DNA of 64,000 nt from Cognatishimia maritima (GCF_900129685.1 NZ_FQWM01000007.1:108501-172500); one strand, 5' to 3'; positions 1 to 10,739 are shown, numbered from the stretch's first letter. The notes: generated from the sequence alone by a model not told the origin. A program made the numbers and translations.

Positions 1-1
1 A

Positions 2-2470
2 CGTGCAAAATGTCTGCAGCGGCTGTTTCGTCTTGACCTGCCGGTGCCAACCACCGTCGCGCTCTCCTTTGACGCCGTGCACCGGCTGGCCAGCGGGGAT
101 ATGCCTGATATCCCGCGTTTGATTGAGCCATTTGGCGACGATCAGTTGCTCTGCGTGCGCCCCAGTTCCGAAGACCCCGATTGGGGCGGGCCGCGCGCGA
201 TTCTGAACATTGGCATCAACCACGACCGGCATGCGGCGTTGATTGGGTCGATTGGCAAAGAAGCGGCAGATGAAATCTATCTGCGTTTCATTCAAGCCTA
301 TTCCGAACATGTTGCGCGGCTTGATCCGGATATGTTTGATGACATTGATCTTTCTGGCCCGGATGCCCTGCGCGCGGCGCTTGAGGTTTATGAAGACGAA
401 GCCGAGGAACCGTTTCCCCAAGACATGGCGACCCAGTTGGGTGGCGTGTTACGCTCTATGGCGCGGGCGTGGGAGGGCACGTCGGCGCGCCTCTTGCGGA
501 TGGCCAAAGGGGCGCCTGCGGATGCGGGGTTGGGGCTTGTCGTACAGGCCATGGTCTTTGGTCTTGGGCGGGGTGAAAGCGGGTCAGGTGTGCTGCAACT
601 GGTTGATGGCGATACCGGCATGCCAGTCATCAAAGGGCGTTACTTGACGCAATCGCAGGGCCGAGAGGCTTTGGAAGCCGGGGCCAAGTCGCTCTTTCTG
701 ACCTGTGACAGTCGTGGCCCTTCTTTGGAAGAGGCCCAGCCCGAGGCGTTTGCCAATTTGATCAGCCATGCGCAGCTGATGCGACAGAAACTGCGTGAAG
801 AAATGCAGATGGAGTTCACCGTGCAAGACGGTGAGGTCTATATTTTGGACGGCGTGCGTATTCAGCGCAGCGCTCGCGCGGCGGTTCGGATCGCGGTGGC
901 CTTGGCCGAAGAGGGCATTATCAGCCATGAAGAAGCGTTGATGCGGGTAGAGCCGCGGGCGCTGAATGAACTTTTGCACCGGCAAGTTAATCCAAACGCC
1001 AAGCGTGATGTCATCGGTGCTGGCGTCGCGGCAAGCCCCGGCGCGGCAAGTGGCCGGATTGTTTTTACCGAGGCCGCTGCGCAGGCCTCTGCGGCGCGGG
1101 GCGAAGCTTGCATTCTGGTGCGCCGTCAAACCAGCCCCGAAGACGTTCGGGGCATGCACGCGGCGGCAGCCGTTTTGACAGAGCGTGGCGGTGTCACCAG
1201 TCATGCTGCGGTGATTGCGCGCGGGCTCGGCCTGCCCTGCGTGGTTGGGGCCAGTAGTCTCCGGTTTCAGACCAAGCAGCGGCTGTTGACCGCCCGCGAT
1301 GGCCGCGTGTTCCGCGAAGGCGATATCCTGACCATCGACGGCACCAACGGCGAAGTCCTCTCTGGTGAGCCAGAGATGCTGGAGGCCACGTTGGATGGGG
1401 CCTTTAAGCAGCTGATGATCTGGGCCGACGAAACCCGCGATATTGGCGTCCGCGCCAATGCAGACACGCCAGCAGACGCGAAAACAGCACGCAACTTCAA
1501 AGCGCAGGGGATTGGCCTTTGCCGGACCGAGCACATGTTCTTCGAAGAAGATCGTTTGACGGTGATGCGCGAAATGATTTTTGCCGACGACCCCGAAGAT
1601 CGCCGCGCCGCCTTGGAACGACTGCTGCCCATTCAGCGGGCGGACTTTGTCGAACTCTTCAAGATCATGGGCGGCAAGCCGGTTTGTATCCGTTTGTTTG
1701 ACCCGCCCCTGCATGAGTTTCTGCCCAGCAATCGCACTGGTATGCGTGATCTGGCCGAAGCGCTGGATTTACCTTTGTCGGATGTCGAGCGCCGCATCGA
1801 AGCGCTGTCAGAATATAACCCAATGCTGGGCATGCGCGGTGTGCGTTTGGGGATCACCGTGCCTGAAATTTATGACATGCAGGCACGCGCAATCTTTGAA
1901 GCGACGTTGGATGCCTCCAAAGATGGCGCACCCGTCGTACCAGAGATTATGATCCCATTGGTCAGCGCAAAACGCGAAGTCGAACTGGTGAAAAAACGGA
2001 TCGACGCCGTGGCTGCCGCAGTGCGCACGGAACGCGGTGAGGCATTTAGCTTTCGGCTGGGTGTGATGGTTGAGACACCGCGCGCCGCGCTCCGGGCCGA
2101 AGATATTGCGCCGCATTGTGATTTCTTCAGCTTCGGGACAAACGACTTGACCCAAATGACCTATGGTCTCTCGCGCGACGATGCGGGGCGGTTTATGTCG
2201 GCCTATGTGCAGCAGGGTGTCTATCCCGAGGATCCGTTCCATACGCTGGACGCCGAGGGTGTCGGGGAACTGTTGGAACTCGGCGCGACGCGCGGACGTG
2301 CGGCGCAACCAAACCTGACTCTGTCAGTATGCGGAGAGCACGGCGGCAGCCCCGAATCGATTGCATTCTGCCGAAAAGTCGGAATGGACTATGTTTCGTG
2401 CTCGCCCTTCCGCGTTCCTGTTGCGCGGCTTGCCGCCGCCCAGCTGACGATCCAAGACAAGATCGGGTAG
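2..2470 (+). CDS. ppdK: Pyruvate, phosphate dikinase-like PEP-utilising enzyme, 5' end cut by window
   Basis: PPDK interconverts pyruvate, ATP and phosphate with PEP, AMP and pyrophosphate in the cytosol. The frame is open from base 2, so the real start lies before the window; the GTG at 44 is internal. Counting from that GTG, the order is a short ATP-grasp-like part, the swivelling phosphohistidine domain with TERGGVTSHAAV (His about 387), and the PEP/pyruvate TIM barrel with GVMVETPRA, FGTNDLTQ and the Cys motif SVCGEHGG near residue 770. The nucleotide-binding half is unusual: the RSGAR region reads CVRPSSEDPDWGG and the usual LQTRxGKRT reads ILDGVRIQRSA. It may therefore be a PPDK-like paralogue. 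Family certain, exact reaction not. Confidence 0.88.
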   Translation, partial: RAKCLQRLFRLDLPVPTTVALSFDAVHRLASGDMPDIPRLIEPFGDDQLLCVRPSSEDPDWGGPRAILNIGINHDRHAALIGSIGKEAADEIYLRFIQAYSEHVARLDPDMFDDIDLSGPDALRAALEVYEDEAEEPFPQDMATQLGGVLRSMARAWEGTSARLLRMAKGAPADAGLGLVVQAMVFGLGRGESGSGVLQLVDGDTGMPVIKGRYLTQSQGREALEAGAKSLFLTCDSRGPSLEEAQPEAFANLISHAQLMRQKLREEMQMEFTVQDGEVYILDGVRIQRSARAAVRIAVALAEEGIISHEEALMRVEPRALNELLHRQVNPNAKRDVIGAGVAASPGAASGRIVFTEAAAQASAARGEACILVRRQTSPEDVRGMHAAAAVLTERGGVTSHAAVIARGLGLPCVVGASSLRFQTKQRLLTARDGRVFREGDILTIDGTNGEVLSGEPEMLEATLDGAFKQLMIWADETRDIGVRANADTPADAKTARNFKAQGIGLCRTEHMFFEEDRLTVMREMIFADDPEDRRAALERLLPIQRADFVELFKIMGGKPVCIRLFDPPLHEFLPSNRTGMRDLAEALDLPLSDVERRIEALSEYNPMLGMRGVRLGITVPEIYDMQARAIFEATLDASKDGAPVVPEIMIPLVSAKREVELVKKRIDAVAAAVRTERGEAFSFRLGVMVETPRAALRAEDIAPHCDFFSFGTNDLTQMTYGLSRDDAGRFMSAYVQQGVYPEDPFHTLDAEGVGELLELGATRGRAAQPNLTLSVCGEHGGSPESIAFCRKVGMDYVSCSPFRVPVARLAAAQLTIQDKIG

Positions 2471-2619
2471 AAAGCTGCCGCAATTGCGCAACATATTGGT
2501 CGCATTTTTGCCAAAATTTCTGAAATGGCTCAGCGGGTAGACGAATTGCTCTTTTTTGGGTAAGTCACCGCGATGTTTGCCGGGGCGGGGAGTCCGGTTT
2601 CACCGAATGCGAGGCTGCC

Positions 2620-3255
2620 ATGCGCACGTTAGCGATTTCGATCTTTGCCATCTTAATGGCGTCCCAGACCGCGTTTAGCGGCGCGAGTGTTGACCCTGTC
2701 CAACAGGCGATTTCTGCAGAAGAGCAGCAAATCGCGTCACTTGATAAACAGAAACTGAAAGACTTCTTTGCCCCCCGCAAAAAATCCAAAACGCTGCAGG
2801 TTGAGCGTTCGAAGGAATGGGTGGATGCGCAGCCAAAGGTAAGCGGCGATGAGCAATGGGAATGCCTTGCTCAGGCGCTTTACTTTGAAGCCCGCGGCGA
2901 AAGCGTGCGCGGTCAATTTGCTGTGGCAGAGGTTATTTTGAACCGGGTCGACAGCGCAAAATTCCCAAATTCAGTTTGCAACGTAATCCATCAGGGCACT
3001 GGCAAGAAATTTGCCTGCCAGTTTACTTTCACATGTGATGGTAACCCGGAAACAATCCGTGAGAAAAAAGCCTATGCTCGCGTTGGCAAGATCGCAAAAT
3101 ATATGCTGGACGGTGCGCCACGTGACCTGACAGATGGCGCGACTTACTATCATACGGTTGCAGTTAGCCCGCGTTGGGCACGTAAGTTTGCGCGCACGAC
3201 AACCATCGGCGTGCATCACTTCTACCGTCCGCACATCCGCGTTTCGCAGAACTAA
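2620..3255 (+). CDS. SleB-like cell wall hydrolase
   Basis: A 211-residue protein with an N-terminal hydrophobic signal peptide (about residues 1-22), a charged linker, and a C-terminal hydrolase domain of the SleB/CwlJ family (Hydrolase_2). The key motif is ALYFEARGE, whose first Glu is the expected catalytic acid of this lytic-transglycosylase-like fold, followed by AEVILNRV and the typical CQF and TYYH segments. It probably cuts peptidoglycan in the periplasm. In non-sporulating alphaproteobacteria these proteins serve wall remodelling rather than spore germination. ATG 2620 follows GAGG. It stands alone between ppdK and folB. Confidence 0.9.
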   Translation: MRTLAISIFAILMASQTAFSGASVDPVQQAISAEEQQIASLDKQKLKDFFAPRKKSKTLQVERSKEWVDAQPKVSGDEQWECLAQALYFEARGESVRGQFAVAEVILNRVDSAKFPNSVCNVIHQGTGKKFACQFTFTCDGNPETIREKKAYARVGKIAKYMLDGAPRDLTDGATYYHTVAVSPRWARKFARTTTIGVHHFYRPHIRVSQN

Positions 3256-3335
3256 TCCAAACACCGCCACACCGCTGGTCTACCGAGGGACGGGCTGCTA
3301 TAGCGCTGTCAATCTTTTGTGTGCGAGGGCAGACC

Positions 3336-4232
3336 ATGGGCGACGATACGCAAACCGCATTTTCCCATCCCGAAGACCGGGCTATGGCCATGCCAATGGA
3401 CAATGTCCATGATCGTCTGTCATTGCGCGATCACGTGGTCGAGGTCGAAATCGGCGCCTTTCAGGCAGAACGCGATATGACCCAGCGGGTCGCCTTTGAC
3501 ATTGTGGTCGAGGTGGCCGCGCCCGAGGCCGATCTTGAAGATGATGTGGACCGCATTCTGTCTTATGACCGTCTGACTTGGGCGATTGAACACGAACTTG
3601 CGGCTGAACGGCTGAACTTGCTGGAAACCCTTGCTGAACGCATCGCGGACCGTATCCTTGCAGAGCCTCAGGCAAAACGGGTCTTCGTCCGCATCCAAAA
3701 ACTCGACAAAGGCAACGGCAAGCTAGGCGTTGAAATCGTACGTGTCCCGGGGCAAGGCGGAGCCATTGCAACCGAGGTGGTTCAACCCGTTGTCGCCTTT
3801 GTCAGCAACGCGGCGCTTTCGAATGTCGCGCGACTGACGAAAGTGGTTCAGACAGCCGGATCGCCATTGGTCATTGTCCTTGATCTCCCAAAAGATCGGC
3901 CGCAGGCGGCGTCGGCGAACAGTCAGCGCCAAATTGATCTTTTGGCCGTCGAGCAAGCAGCGTGGCAACTCTCTGCGCAGCTTGAGGACGTCAGTGTCGC
4001 CGCCACCCGGACAGAGATCGATTGGGCGATGAAGACCGGCCAGCCTTGCATCTGCGCGCCCGCGAAACTTGTCAATGATGCCACTGATACGCCGCCAGAA
4101 GGGTTCGCTGAATTGGCGCTTTGGTTCGCCCAAGAATGGCAGGCCAAGCAGGTGATTGATGTCGGCGGAACCTTGCCCGCCACTGACACATTTCCAGTAG
4201 AGATTGTAACACTGGATCAATCTGAAGGCTGA
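3336..4232 (+). CDS. folB: Dihydroneopterin aldolase with a long C-terminal extension
   Basis: FolB splits 7,8-dihydroneopterin into 6-hydroxymethyl-dihydropterin and glycolaldehyde in folate synthesis. The first 130 or so residues hold the aldolase core: LRDHVVEVEIGAFQAER, LETLAERIADRIL and VRIQKLDKG, the last with the conserved Lys. ATG 3336 is chosen because GAGGG sits 6 bases before it; a GTG at 3321 would add five residues. The typical enzyme is about 120 residues, and this one carries some 160 extra C-terminal residues that I cannot assign to a family. folP follows after 39 bases and glmM overlaps folP, suggesting one operon. Confidence 0.9.
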   Translation: MGDDTQTAFSHPEDRAMAMPMDNVHDRLSLRDHVVEVEIGAFQAERDMTQRVAFDIVVEVAAPEADLEDDVDRILSYDRLTWAIEHELAAERLNLLETLAERIADRILAEPQAKRVFVRIQKLDKGNGKLGVEIVRVPGQGGAIATEVVQPVVAFVSNAALSNVARLTKVVQTAGSPLVIVLDLPKDRPQAASANSQRQIDLLAVEQAAWQLSAQLEDVSVAATRTEIDWAMKTGQPCICAPAKLVNDATDTPPEGFAELALWFAQEWQAKQVIDVGGTLPATDTFPVEIVTLDQSEG

Positions 4233-4271
4233 GGTCTTGCCAAGCCAATTCAGATCGCTCATTCACGGCAA

Positions 4272-5291
4272 ATGACAACCTATTTCAGACCCATTCCGCA
4301 AACGGATATCGCCCGGCCCGATACCGCCCAAACACTAGCTGGCGGCTGGGCGTGGTTTACACATGTTGAATGTCTTGAGCGTGGTAAGCCCGCCAGAGTC
4401 ATTGCCGCTTCGCAGGTTCCCGAAGATGTCATCGCGAAGATGACCCGCGCGCGCAGCGACATTGCCGGCCTGAGCATGAAGGCCCCCAAGATCATGGGCA
4501 TCTTGAACGTGACGCCAGACAGCTTTTCAGATGGCGGGCGGTTTAACGCACCTGATCAGGCTGTGGCGCGGACGCAGGCGATGATCGATCAGGGCGCAGA
4601 CCTGATTGATATCGGTGGGGAGTCGACCCGGCCGGGGTCTAACTATGTAGAGATCGACGAAGAGACCGCGCGCACTGCACCGGTGATTGCCGCAGTCGCG
4701 CCGAACATCAGCGCGCCGATCAGCATCGACACGCGTAAAGCGCCGGTCGCCGCTGCCGCATTGGAAGCGGGCGCCGCGATCATCAATGATGTGTCAGGCT
4801 TTACCTTTGATGCGGGCTTGGCGGATCTGGCGGTCACAAAACAGGTTCCCGTCTGTGTGATGCATGCGCAGGGCGATCCCGCGACAATGCAGGACGATCC
4901 GAGCTATGATGATGTTCTGCTGGACGTCTTTGACTTCCTTGACGCACAGGTTCGGCAGCTAGAGGCGAAGGGCCTGCAGCGGGATCAGATTATTGTCGAT
5001 CCCGGTATCGGCTTTGGCAAAGCGCTGACGCACAATCTTGCCCTTTTGGCGCGGCTGAGCCTGTTTCACAGCTTAGGCTGTCCAATCCTTTTGGGCGCTT
5101 CGCGCAAGGCGCTGATCGGCCACATCTCAGGTGCGAAGAACACCGATGATCGCATGCCGGGGTCTTTGGCAATCGCTTTGGCCGGTATCCAACAAGGCGT
5201 TCAGTTCCTGCGTGTGCATGACGTGGCTGAAACCCAACAAGCCCTGACACTTTGGCAGGCCGCAACGCAAGGAGCGCATGATGTCGCGTAA
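4272..5291 (+). CDS. folP: Dihydropteroate synthase
   Basis: FolP joins p-aminobenzoate to hydroxymethyl-dihydropterin pyrophosphate to give dihydropteroate. Signature motifs are clear: [13 protein letters not shown] (77-89), [10 protein letters not shown] (113-122), [16 protein letters not shown] and GASRKALIG. The TIM barrel starts near residue 72; the roughly 70 residues before it are an extension seen in alphaproteobacterial versions, and no better internal start with a ribosome site replaces ATG 4272. The 339-residue length fits that form. The 3' end overlaps the glmM start, so translation is probably coupled. Confidence 0.95.
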   Translation: MTTYFRPIPQTDIARPDTAQTLAGGWAWFTHVECLERGKPARVIAASQVPEDVIAKMTRARSDIAGLSMKAPKIMGILNVTPDSFSDGGRFNAPDQAVARTQAMIDQGADLIDIGGESTRPGSNYVEIDEETARTAPVIAAVAPNISAPISIDTRKAPVAAAALEAGAAIINDVSGFTFDAGLADLAVTKQVPVCVMHAQGDPATMQDDPSYDDVLLDVFDFLDAQVRQLEAKGLQRDQIIVDPGIGFGKALTHNLALLARLSLFHSLGCPILLGASRKALIGHISGAKNTDDRMPGSLAIALAGIQQGVQFLRVHDVAETQQALTLWQAATQGAHDVA

Positions 5292-6624
5292 ATTTTTCGG
5301 CACCGACGGGGTGCGTGGCACCGCGAACCAATATCCGATGACAGCGGATATGGCCTTGAAGCTCGGCGCCGCTGTGGGTCGATATTTCCGCAATGATGGT
5401 GACAATCAGCACCGTGTAGTTATCGGCAAAGACACGCGTCTGTCTGGTTACATGTTTGAAAACGCATTGACCGCTGGCTTGACCTCGACCGGGATGAATG
5501 TGTTGCTGCTTGGCCCGGTGCCGACGCCCGCCGTCGGGCTTCTGACCAAATCCATGCGCGCCGATCTGGGCGTGATGATTTCGGCCAGCCACAATCAGGC
5601 GATCGACAATGGGATCAAATTCTTTGGGCCTGACGGCTTCAAACTGTCTGACGAGGCCGAGCTAGAGATTGAACGCCTCGTGCTTGAAGGTGTGGAGGCG
5701 GTGCAGCCACAGAACATCGGGCGCGCCAAGCGGATTGATGACGGGCGGTTCCGCTACATTGAGCGGGTCAAAAGTTCTTTGCCATCCGGTGTCCCGTTCA
5801 AGGGCCTGAAAGTGGTGATCGATTGCGCGAATGGTGCGGCCTACCGTGCTGCGCCCGAAGCGCTCTGGGAACTTGGGGCCGAAGTCATCCCTGTGGGTGT
5901 TTCGCCGAATGGCACAAACATAAATGCTGGCTGTGGCTCGACCCACACTCAAACCGCCGCAGAGGCGGTTGTCGCCCATGGTGCAGATGTGGGCATCGCT
6001 TTGGACGGCGACGCAGATCGTGTGATGATCATTGATGAAACCGGACATGTGGCCGACGGTGATCAGATCATGGCGCTGTTGGCGAGCCGCTGGGCGGATG
6101 CTGGCAAACTTGCCGGCGGCGCGCTTGTCGCGACGGTGATGTCCAACCTGGGCCTTGAGCGTTATCTGACGGACCGCGGGCTGCGGTTGGAACGCACTGC
6201 TGTGGGCGACCGCTATGTGGTTGAACGCATGCGGCAGGGTGGGTTTAACCTTGGGGGCGAGCAATCCGGTCACATCGTGATGACGGACTACGCCACGACG
6301 GGCGATGGCCTCTTGGCCGGGCTGCAATTCCTTGCCGCCATGGTTGAAAGCAACAAAACCGCATCTGAACTGGCCCGCAACTTTGAAACCGTACCCCAGC
6401 TCTTGAAAAACGTGCGCTATGAGGCGGGGCAGGCACCACTCGAGGTCGCCTCGGTCAAATCGGCTATTTCAGATGCTGAAATGCGTCTGAACGGCAAGGG
6501 CAGGTTGTTGATCCGCAAGTCTGGGACGGAACCCCTGATCCGCGTGATGGCGGAATGTGAAGATGCCGATTTGCTGTCCGATGTCGTGGACAGCATCGTG
6601 ACCGAAGTCGAAGCGAGTGTCTAA
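5278..6624 (+). CDS. glmM: Phosphoglucosamine mutase
   Basis: GlmM converts glucosamine-6-phosphate to glucosamine-1-phosphate for UDP-GlcNAc, hence for peptidoglycan and LPS. It opens with [14 protein letters not shown], has the phosphoserine loop [13 protein letters not shown] (second Ser of SASHN, near residue 104), the metal loop DGDADR and the C-terminal phosphate-binding [12 protein letters not shown]. Two ATGs lie in tandem at 5278 and 5281; AAGGAG at 5269-5274 suits 5281 slightly better. The start lies inside the folP 3' end (14-base overlap). The folP-glmM link is common in bacteria. Confidence 0.96.
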   Translation: MMSRKFFGTDGVRGTANQYPMTADMALKLGAAVGRYFRNDGDNQHRVVIGKDTRLSGYMFENALTAGLTSTGMNVLLLGPVPTPAVGLLTKSMRADLGVMISASHNQAIDNGIKFFGPDGFKLSDEAELEIERLVLEGVEAVQPQNIGRAKRIDDGRFRYIERVKSSLPSGVPFKGLKVVIDCANGAAYRAAPEALWELGAEVIPVGVSPNGTNINAGCGSTHTQTAAEAVVAHGADVGIALDGDADRVMIIDETGHVADGDQIMALLASRWADAGKLAGGALVATVMSNLGLERYLTDRGLRLERTAVGDRYVVERMRQGGFNLGGEQSGHIVMTDYATTGDGLLAGLQFLAAMVESNKTASELARNFETVPQLLKNVRYEAGQAPLEVASVKSAISDAEMRLNGKGRLLIRKSGTEPLIRVMAECEDADLLSDVVDSIVTEVEASV

Positions 6625-7535
6625 GTCCCTGAGGCGCTGCCTCTAAAGAGGCGGCGTAAAGCTCCGTATTGGCTAAGGCCAACGCCTGAAAGGATAAGCG
6701 CCAGCGCAATCAACAGCGTTGGAGGCAGCGGTTCGCCCAAGATCAACGCCCCCATGACCACAGCCCAGATCGGGACTTGGTAGTTCGTCAGGCTCATAAA
6801 CGTCGGTCCGGCTTCGCGCACCACAAGCACCCGCAGGTAGTTGGCGATGGCCGTGGAAACACAGCCAAGCACCACAACGACGATGGCCGTGCGCATGTCG
6901 ATGGCACCGGGCAGCCCTTCGACCCAAAGGGCAAGGGGCAGGATCACAATCGCACCGAACCAAAGCAGCATTGTCGCCAGCCCGAGCGAATCCACCGGCG
7001 GTAAGCGGCGCACGATAATCGAACAGACCGCGTAGCTGACCGTCGCGCCAAGGACTGACAGGCGACCCCAAAATTCCAACTCAGCCCCGCTGCTTTCCAG
7101 CGCATCCACGCCAATCAGCAGCACCACGCCGATAAATCCCATCGTGAAGCCAAAGACTTTGCGCAGGCTCATCTGTTCCCCGGGCACAAAGACATGGGCC
7201 AATGGCAGGATCATCAGCGCAATCGCCGTCATGCAAATACCCGTGAAGCCAGAGGTCACATATTGCTGCCCCCAGCTGATCAGGAAAAAGGGCAGGGCGG
7301 AACTGCCGATGCTGGCGATGGCAAGGCGGCCATAGGCGGTTTCCCCGTGAAACAGGCGAAACCCGCGCAGCCCCCAGATCACGGTCAATAGCAAAACAGC
7401 AAACCAGATGCGCCCGGTGGCAAGCCACAGAGGCGTCAGCCCCTCAAGCGCGAGTTCGATCAACAGAAATGTTGACCCCCACACAAAGCCCATGATGGCA
7501 ATCATGGCCCAATGCCTTGGCAAGATGTCCTGCAT
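6621..7535 (-). CDS. EamA/DMT family transporter
   Basis: A 304-residue membrane protein with the two EamA repeats of the drug/metabolite transporter superfamily. About ten hydrophobic helices can be seen, starting with the diagnostic [15 protein letters not shown], and the second half has the characteristic [17 protein letters not shown] before the last helices. Such proteins export amino acids or other small metabolites across the inner membrane; the substrate cannot be read from sequence. It converges on glmM with a 4-base overlap of stop codons. Start ATG 7535. Confidence 0.9.
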   Translation of the reverse strand: MQDILPRHWAMIAIMGFVWGSTFLLIELALEGLTPLWLATGRIWFAVLLLTVIWGLRGFRLFHGETAYGRLAIASIGSSALPFFLISWGQQYVTSGFTGICMTAIALMILPLAHVFVPGEQMSLRKVFGFTMGFIGVVLLIGVDALESSGAELEFWGRLSVLGATVSYAVCSIIVRRLPPVDSLGLATMLLWFGAIVILPLALWVEGLPGAIDMRTAIVVVVLGCVSTAIANYLRVLVVREAGPTFMSLTNYQVPIWAVVMGALILGEPLPPTLLIALALILSGVGLSQYGALRRLFRGSASGT

Positions 7536-7618
7536 GAAGTTTCCCTTAACAGTCCTGCAATTGACCCCGCTGAAGGAACGAGGTCAATCGGCATTGGGTT
7601 GGCGCGGCTCGTGTCTGC

Positions 7619-8185
7619 CTATCCGCGAAGCTTATGATGCAGGATGATCGGCACAACAAGGTCCTCCTCGTCTGTAAGGTGCCGGTTCAGAAAAGCCTGA
7701 ATGCCTTCACATGCCGCTAGAACTGCCGGGACCTGTTCTGCGGCGTCCTTTTCGGACAGATGCAGCAGTTGGATATACCGGTTTGCATTGGTTTTCAGGT
7801 CATCAAGGATGGCATCCATCTGCAGATGGTCTGTCTCCAGCATCTCCAGCCCATGGGCAAATCGGTCATCTGCGGCCTCAAGTTCCGGGAAAAAGCGATG
7901 GTCCTCCCAACCATGGTGCCCATGCAAGTTCTGGATCAACAAATTGCCGAAATGCCCAAGGCGCGCCGCAAACTTTTGTGGGTCCAAGGTCTTGTCGATG
8001 GCCTCTCTGCTATCTGTTGCGACAATATCGGCGAGGCGCCGAAACATGGTGTGGGCACCCATCCAGTTTTGGATGGATCGAGCGAAATTCGGGTGATCCG
8101 GCCAAGCGTCGCGCGGATAATCCCGAAGCAGGAGTTGCATCTCTTCGGGCAACCCCTGTCTGACGTTGATGTCATGTTGGGTCAT
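7619..8185 (-). CDS. Hemerythrin-like (HHE) domain protein
   Basis: A 188-residue soluble, mostly helical protein with spaced His and acidic residues typical of hemerythrin-like domains: NLHGHHGWEDHRFFPEL, LETDHLQMD and FLNRHLTDEEDLVVPIILHH. These should form a di-iron site able to bind oxygen or nitric oxide or to sense redox state; which of these is not shown by the sequence. It lies 83 bases downstream of the EamA gene start, in the same direction, and is divergent from the ArsR gene. Start ATG 8185 is the first Met of the conserved part. Confidence 0.85.
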   Translation of the reverse strand: MTQHDINVRQGLPEEMQLLLRDYPRDAWPDHPNFARSIQNWMGAHTMFRRLADIVATDSREAIDKTLDPQKFAARLGHFGNLLIQNLHGHHGWEDHRFFPELEAADDRFAHGLEMLETDHLQMDAILDDLKTNANRYIQLLHLSEKDAAEQVPAVLAACEGIQAFLNRHLTDEEDLVVPIILHHKLRG

Positions 8186-8271
8186 GCCTCATAGCTGGGG
8201 TAGGGGCGGTGATGTTACAACATAACGAACTGTGCAGCGACGCAGGGGGGGATGTTGGAATTTGCAATTAT

Positions 8272-8304
8272 GTAAGTATTCGCTTACGGTAAGTAATGAC
8301 TTAC
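8272..8304 (+). promoter_or_regulatory. Probable ArsR-type operator overlapping the start codon
   Basis: Two inverted repeats built from the same half-site lie in tandem: GTAAG-N6-CTTAC at 8272-8287 and GTAAGT-N4-ACTTAC at 8289-8304. Their left arms are 17 bases apart. The second repeat contains the ATG (8296) of the ArsR gene, so bound repressor would block the ArsR/SRPBCC transcript. Visible directly; the regulator assignment is inference. Confidence 0.65.
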
Positions 8305-8598
8305 GAAGAATCACTTGCCGCGCTCGCCGATCCGACCCGTCGCCAGATTTACGAACATGTCACGCGTAGCGCTGGGTCTGTCGCGGATATTTCCAAAGGG
8401 TTCCCGATCAGCCGTCCGGCTGTTTCGCAGCACCTGAAAGTGCTGTCCGACGCCGGGTTGGTCGCCGCCAAGCAACAGGGCAACCGGCGCATCTATCGTG
8501 CGACGCCAGACGGGCTTGCGGAGCTGCGACAGTATTTAGACCGGCTATGGGGTGATGTGCTTGGCGAATTTGCAAAGAGCTTTGAAAAGGAACTTTAA
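8296..8598 (+). CDS. ArsR family winged-helix regulator
   Basis: A 100-residue DNA-binding protein. It begins with LAALADPTRRQIYEHV, continues with the recognition helix ISRPAVSQHLKVLSDAGLV and the wing KQQGNRRIYRATPDGL, the standard ArsR layout. No Cys metal-binding box is present, so it probably belongs to the SdpR-like ArsR group that does not sense metals. It is followed without a gap by an SRPBCC gene (TAA then ATG), a pairing often seen for this group. There is no convincing Shine-Dalgarno before ATG 8296, so the transcript may be leaderless; the start is embedded in a likely operator. Confidence 0.9.
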   Translation: MTYEESLAALADPTRRQIYEHVTRSAGSVADISKGFPISRPAVSQHLKVLSDAGLVAAKQQGNRRIYRATPDGLAELRQYLDRLWGDVLGEFAKSFEKEL

Positions 8599-9045
8599 AT
8601 GACGGATCCCATTGTCAAAACGGTCACCGTGCCCGTGGCACCTGATCGCGCGTTTGCACGGTTTACCACTGAAATCATGCGGTGGTGGCCCGTCGGGCGT
8701 CACTCTGTCTCTGCTGGTCATGGCGAAGCTGCGCAGGATGTGGTGATTGAACCGCGCGCAGGCGGTGCGGTTTATGAAATCATGCACACCGGAGAGCGGA
8801 CCGAATGGGGCGTCGTCTCACACTGGGCACCGCCTGCAGGCTTCTCGATGACGTGGCATCCGGGCAATGACCCAAGCTTGGCAACCGAACTAAGCCTTGC
8901 CTTTCAGGCCGAAGGCGACGGCACACGCGTGACCCTAACCCATAGCGCATGGGCAAAGCTTGCAGAGCGCGCAACAGAGGTCCGAAGCCATTACAGCAGC
9001 GGCTGGGACCATGTTTTGGGGGAGTGCTACGTAGAGGGTCTTTAG
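8599..9045 (+). CDS. SRPBCC (AHSA1-like) domain protein
   Basis: A 148-residue protein of the START/Bet v1 superfamily, AHSA1 type. Recognisable parts are the N-terminal VTVPVAPDRAFARFTTEIMRWW, the middle GGAVYEIMHTGERTEWGVVSHW and the C-terminal THSAWAKLAERATEVRSHYSSGWDHVL. It should form a hydrophobic pocket for a small ligand. It is translationally coupled to the preceding ArsR gene and probably works in the same response; the ligand is unknown. Its 3' end overlaps the convergent GyrI-like gene by four bases. Confidence 0.87.
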   Translation: MTDPIVKTVTVPVAPDRAFARFTTEIMRWWPVGRHSVSAGHGEAAQDVVIEPRAGGAVYEIMHTGERTEWGVVSHWAPPAGFSMTWHPGNDPSLATELSLAFQAEGDGTRVTLTHSAWAKLAERATEVRSHYSSGWDHVLGECYVEGL

Positions 9046-9509
9046 CCCAACGAGTGATAGATTTCTGTCCGCAGTTCTTCTGGCGCTGTTTTCTGAGGGT
9101 CATCAATGTAGATTTCCCAAACCGGCATCGCAGACGTCAGCCCCTTGGCTTTGGCGTGCGCCCAAATTGCGCCATGGGTCTGGTTCATGTTCATATAGGG
9201 GCCAACGTGAAGCGCATGCAGCGCCTTGGTGGCCGGAATGACGTCTGCACTGACGTCGCCGCTGGCCTTCGCGGCATCCTCGGGTGACACAAAGAAGCCG
9301 CAGCGGAAGGTCATCTTTTTACCGGGCATTTCAGTGTAAACTGAAATCGGTGCGCTAAGCGGCTCTATGCCTGCGGACCCCAGAAACCCAAAGGCCGTGC
9401 CAAAAGCCGCGCCCATTGCATCGGCGATGGCTTTGCCGTCCATCAATGCGGCCTCTCCCGCGACGTAGAGATAATCCTGCGCGTCAAAACTCTTTTCTGA
9501 AATATCCAT
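9042..9509 (-). CDS. GyrI-like effector-binding domain protein
   Basis: A 155-residue protein with the GyrI-like small-molecule binding fold, as in the C-terminal half of AraC/MerR-type regulators but without any DNA-binding domain. Typical segments are APISVYTEMPGKKMTFRCGFFV, a conserved ALHALHVGPYMNMNQTHGAIW, and the end segment PVWEIYIDDPQKTAPEELRTEIY. It may bind or hydrolyse small hydrophobic compounds. It stands 111 bases downstream of ilvC with a terminator between, so it is probably transcribed separately. Confidence 0.8.
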   Translation of the reverse strand: MDISEKSFDAQDYLYVAGEAALMDGKAIADAMGAAFGTAFGFLGSAGIEPLSAPISVYTEMPGKKMTFRCGFFVSPEDAAKASGDVSADVIPATKALHALHVGPYMNMNQTHGAIWAHAKAKGLTSAMPVWEIYIDDPQKTAPEELRTEIYHSLG

Positions 9510-9565
9510 ACTGGGTCTCCCTTCGATCTATGAAGTCAGACTACCGCAGAATTTGTAAGCGCCAA

Positions 9566-9596
9566 CAAAAAACGCCCCGCAAAGCTGCGAGGCGTT
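9566..9596 (-). terminator. Intrinsic terminator of ilvC
   Basis: On the minus strand a 10-bp stem (9596-9587 with 9580-9571, loop of six, one G-U pair) is followed directly by a run of six T. It lies about 25 bases after the ilvC stop. Confidence 0.85.
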
Positions 9597-9620
9597 TGGT
9601 AATTTTGAGGTCAAAGAAAC

Positions 9621-10739
<1,119 letters not shown>

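Noticed and set aside
584..1714. 376-codon minus-strand frame inside ppdK
   Set aside because: Antisense to conserved PPDK motifs and without any known fold.
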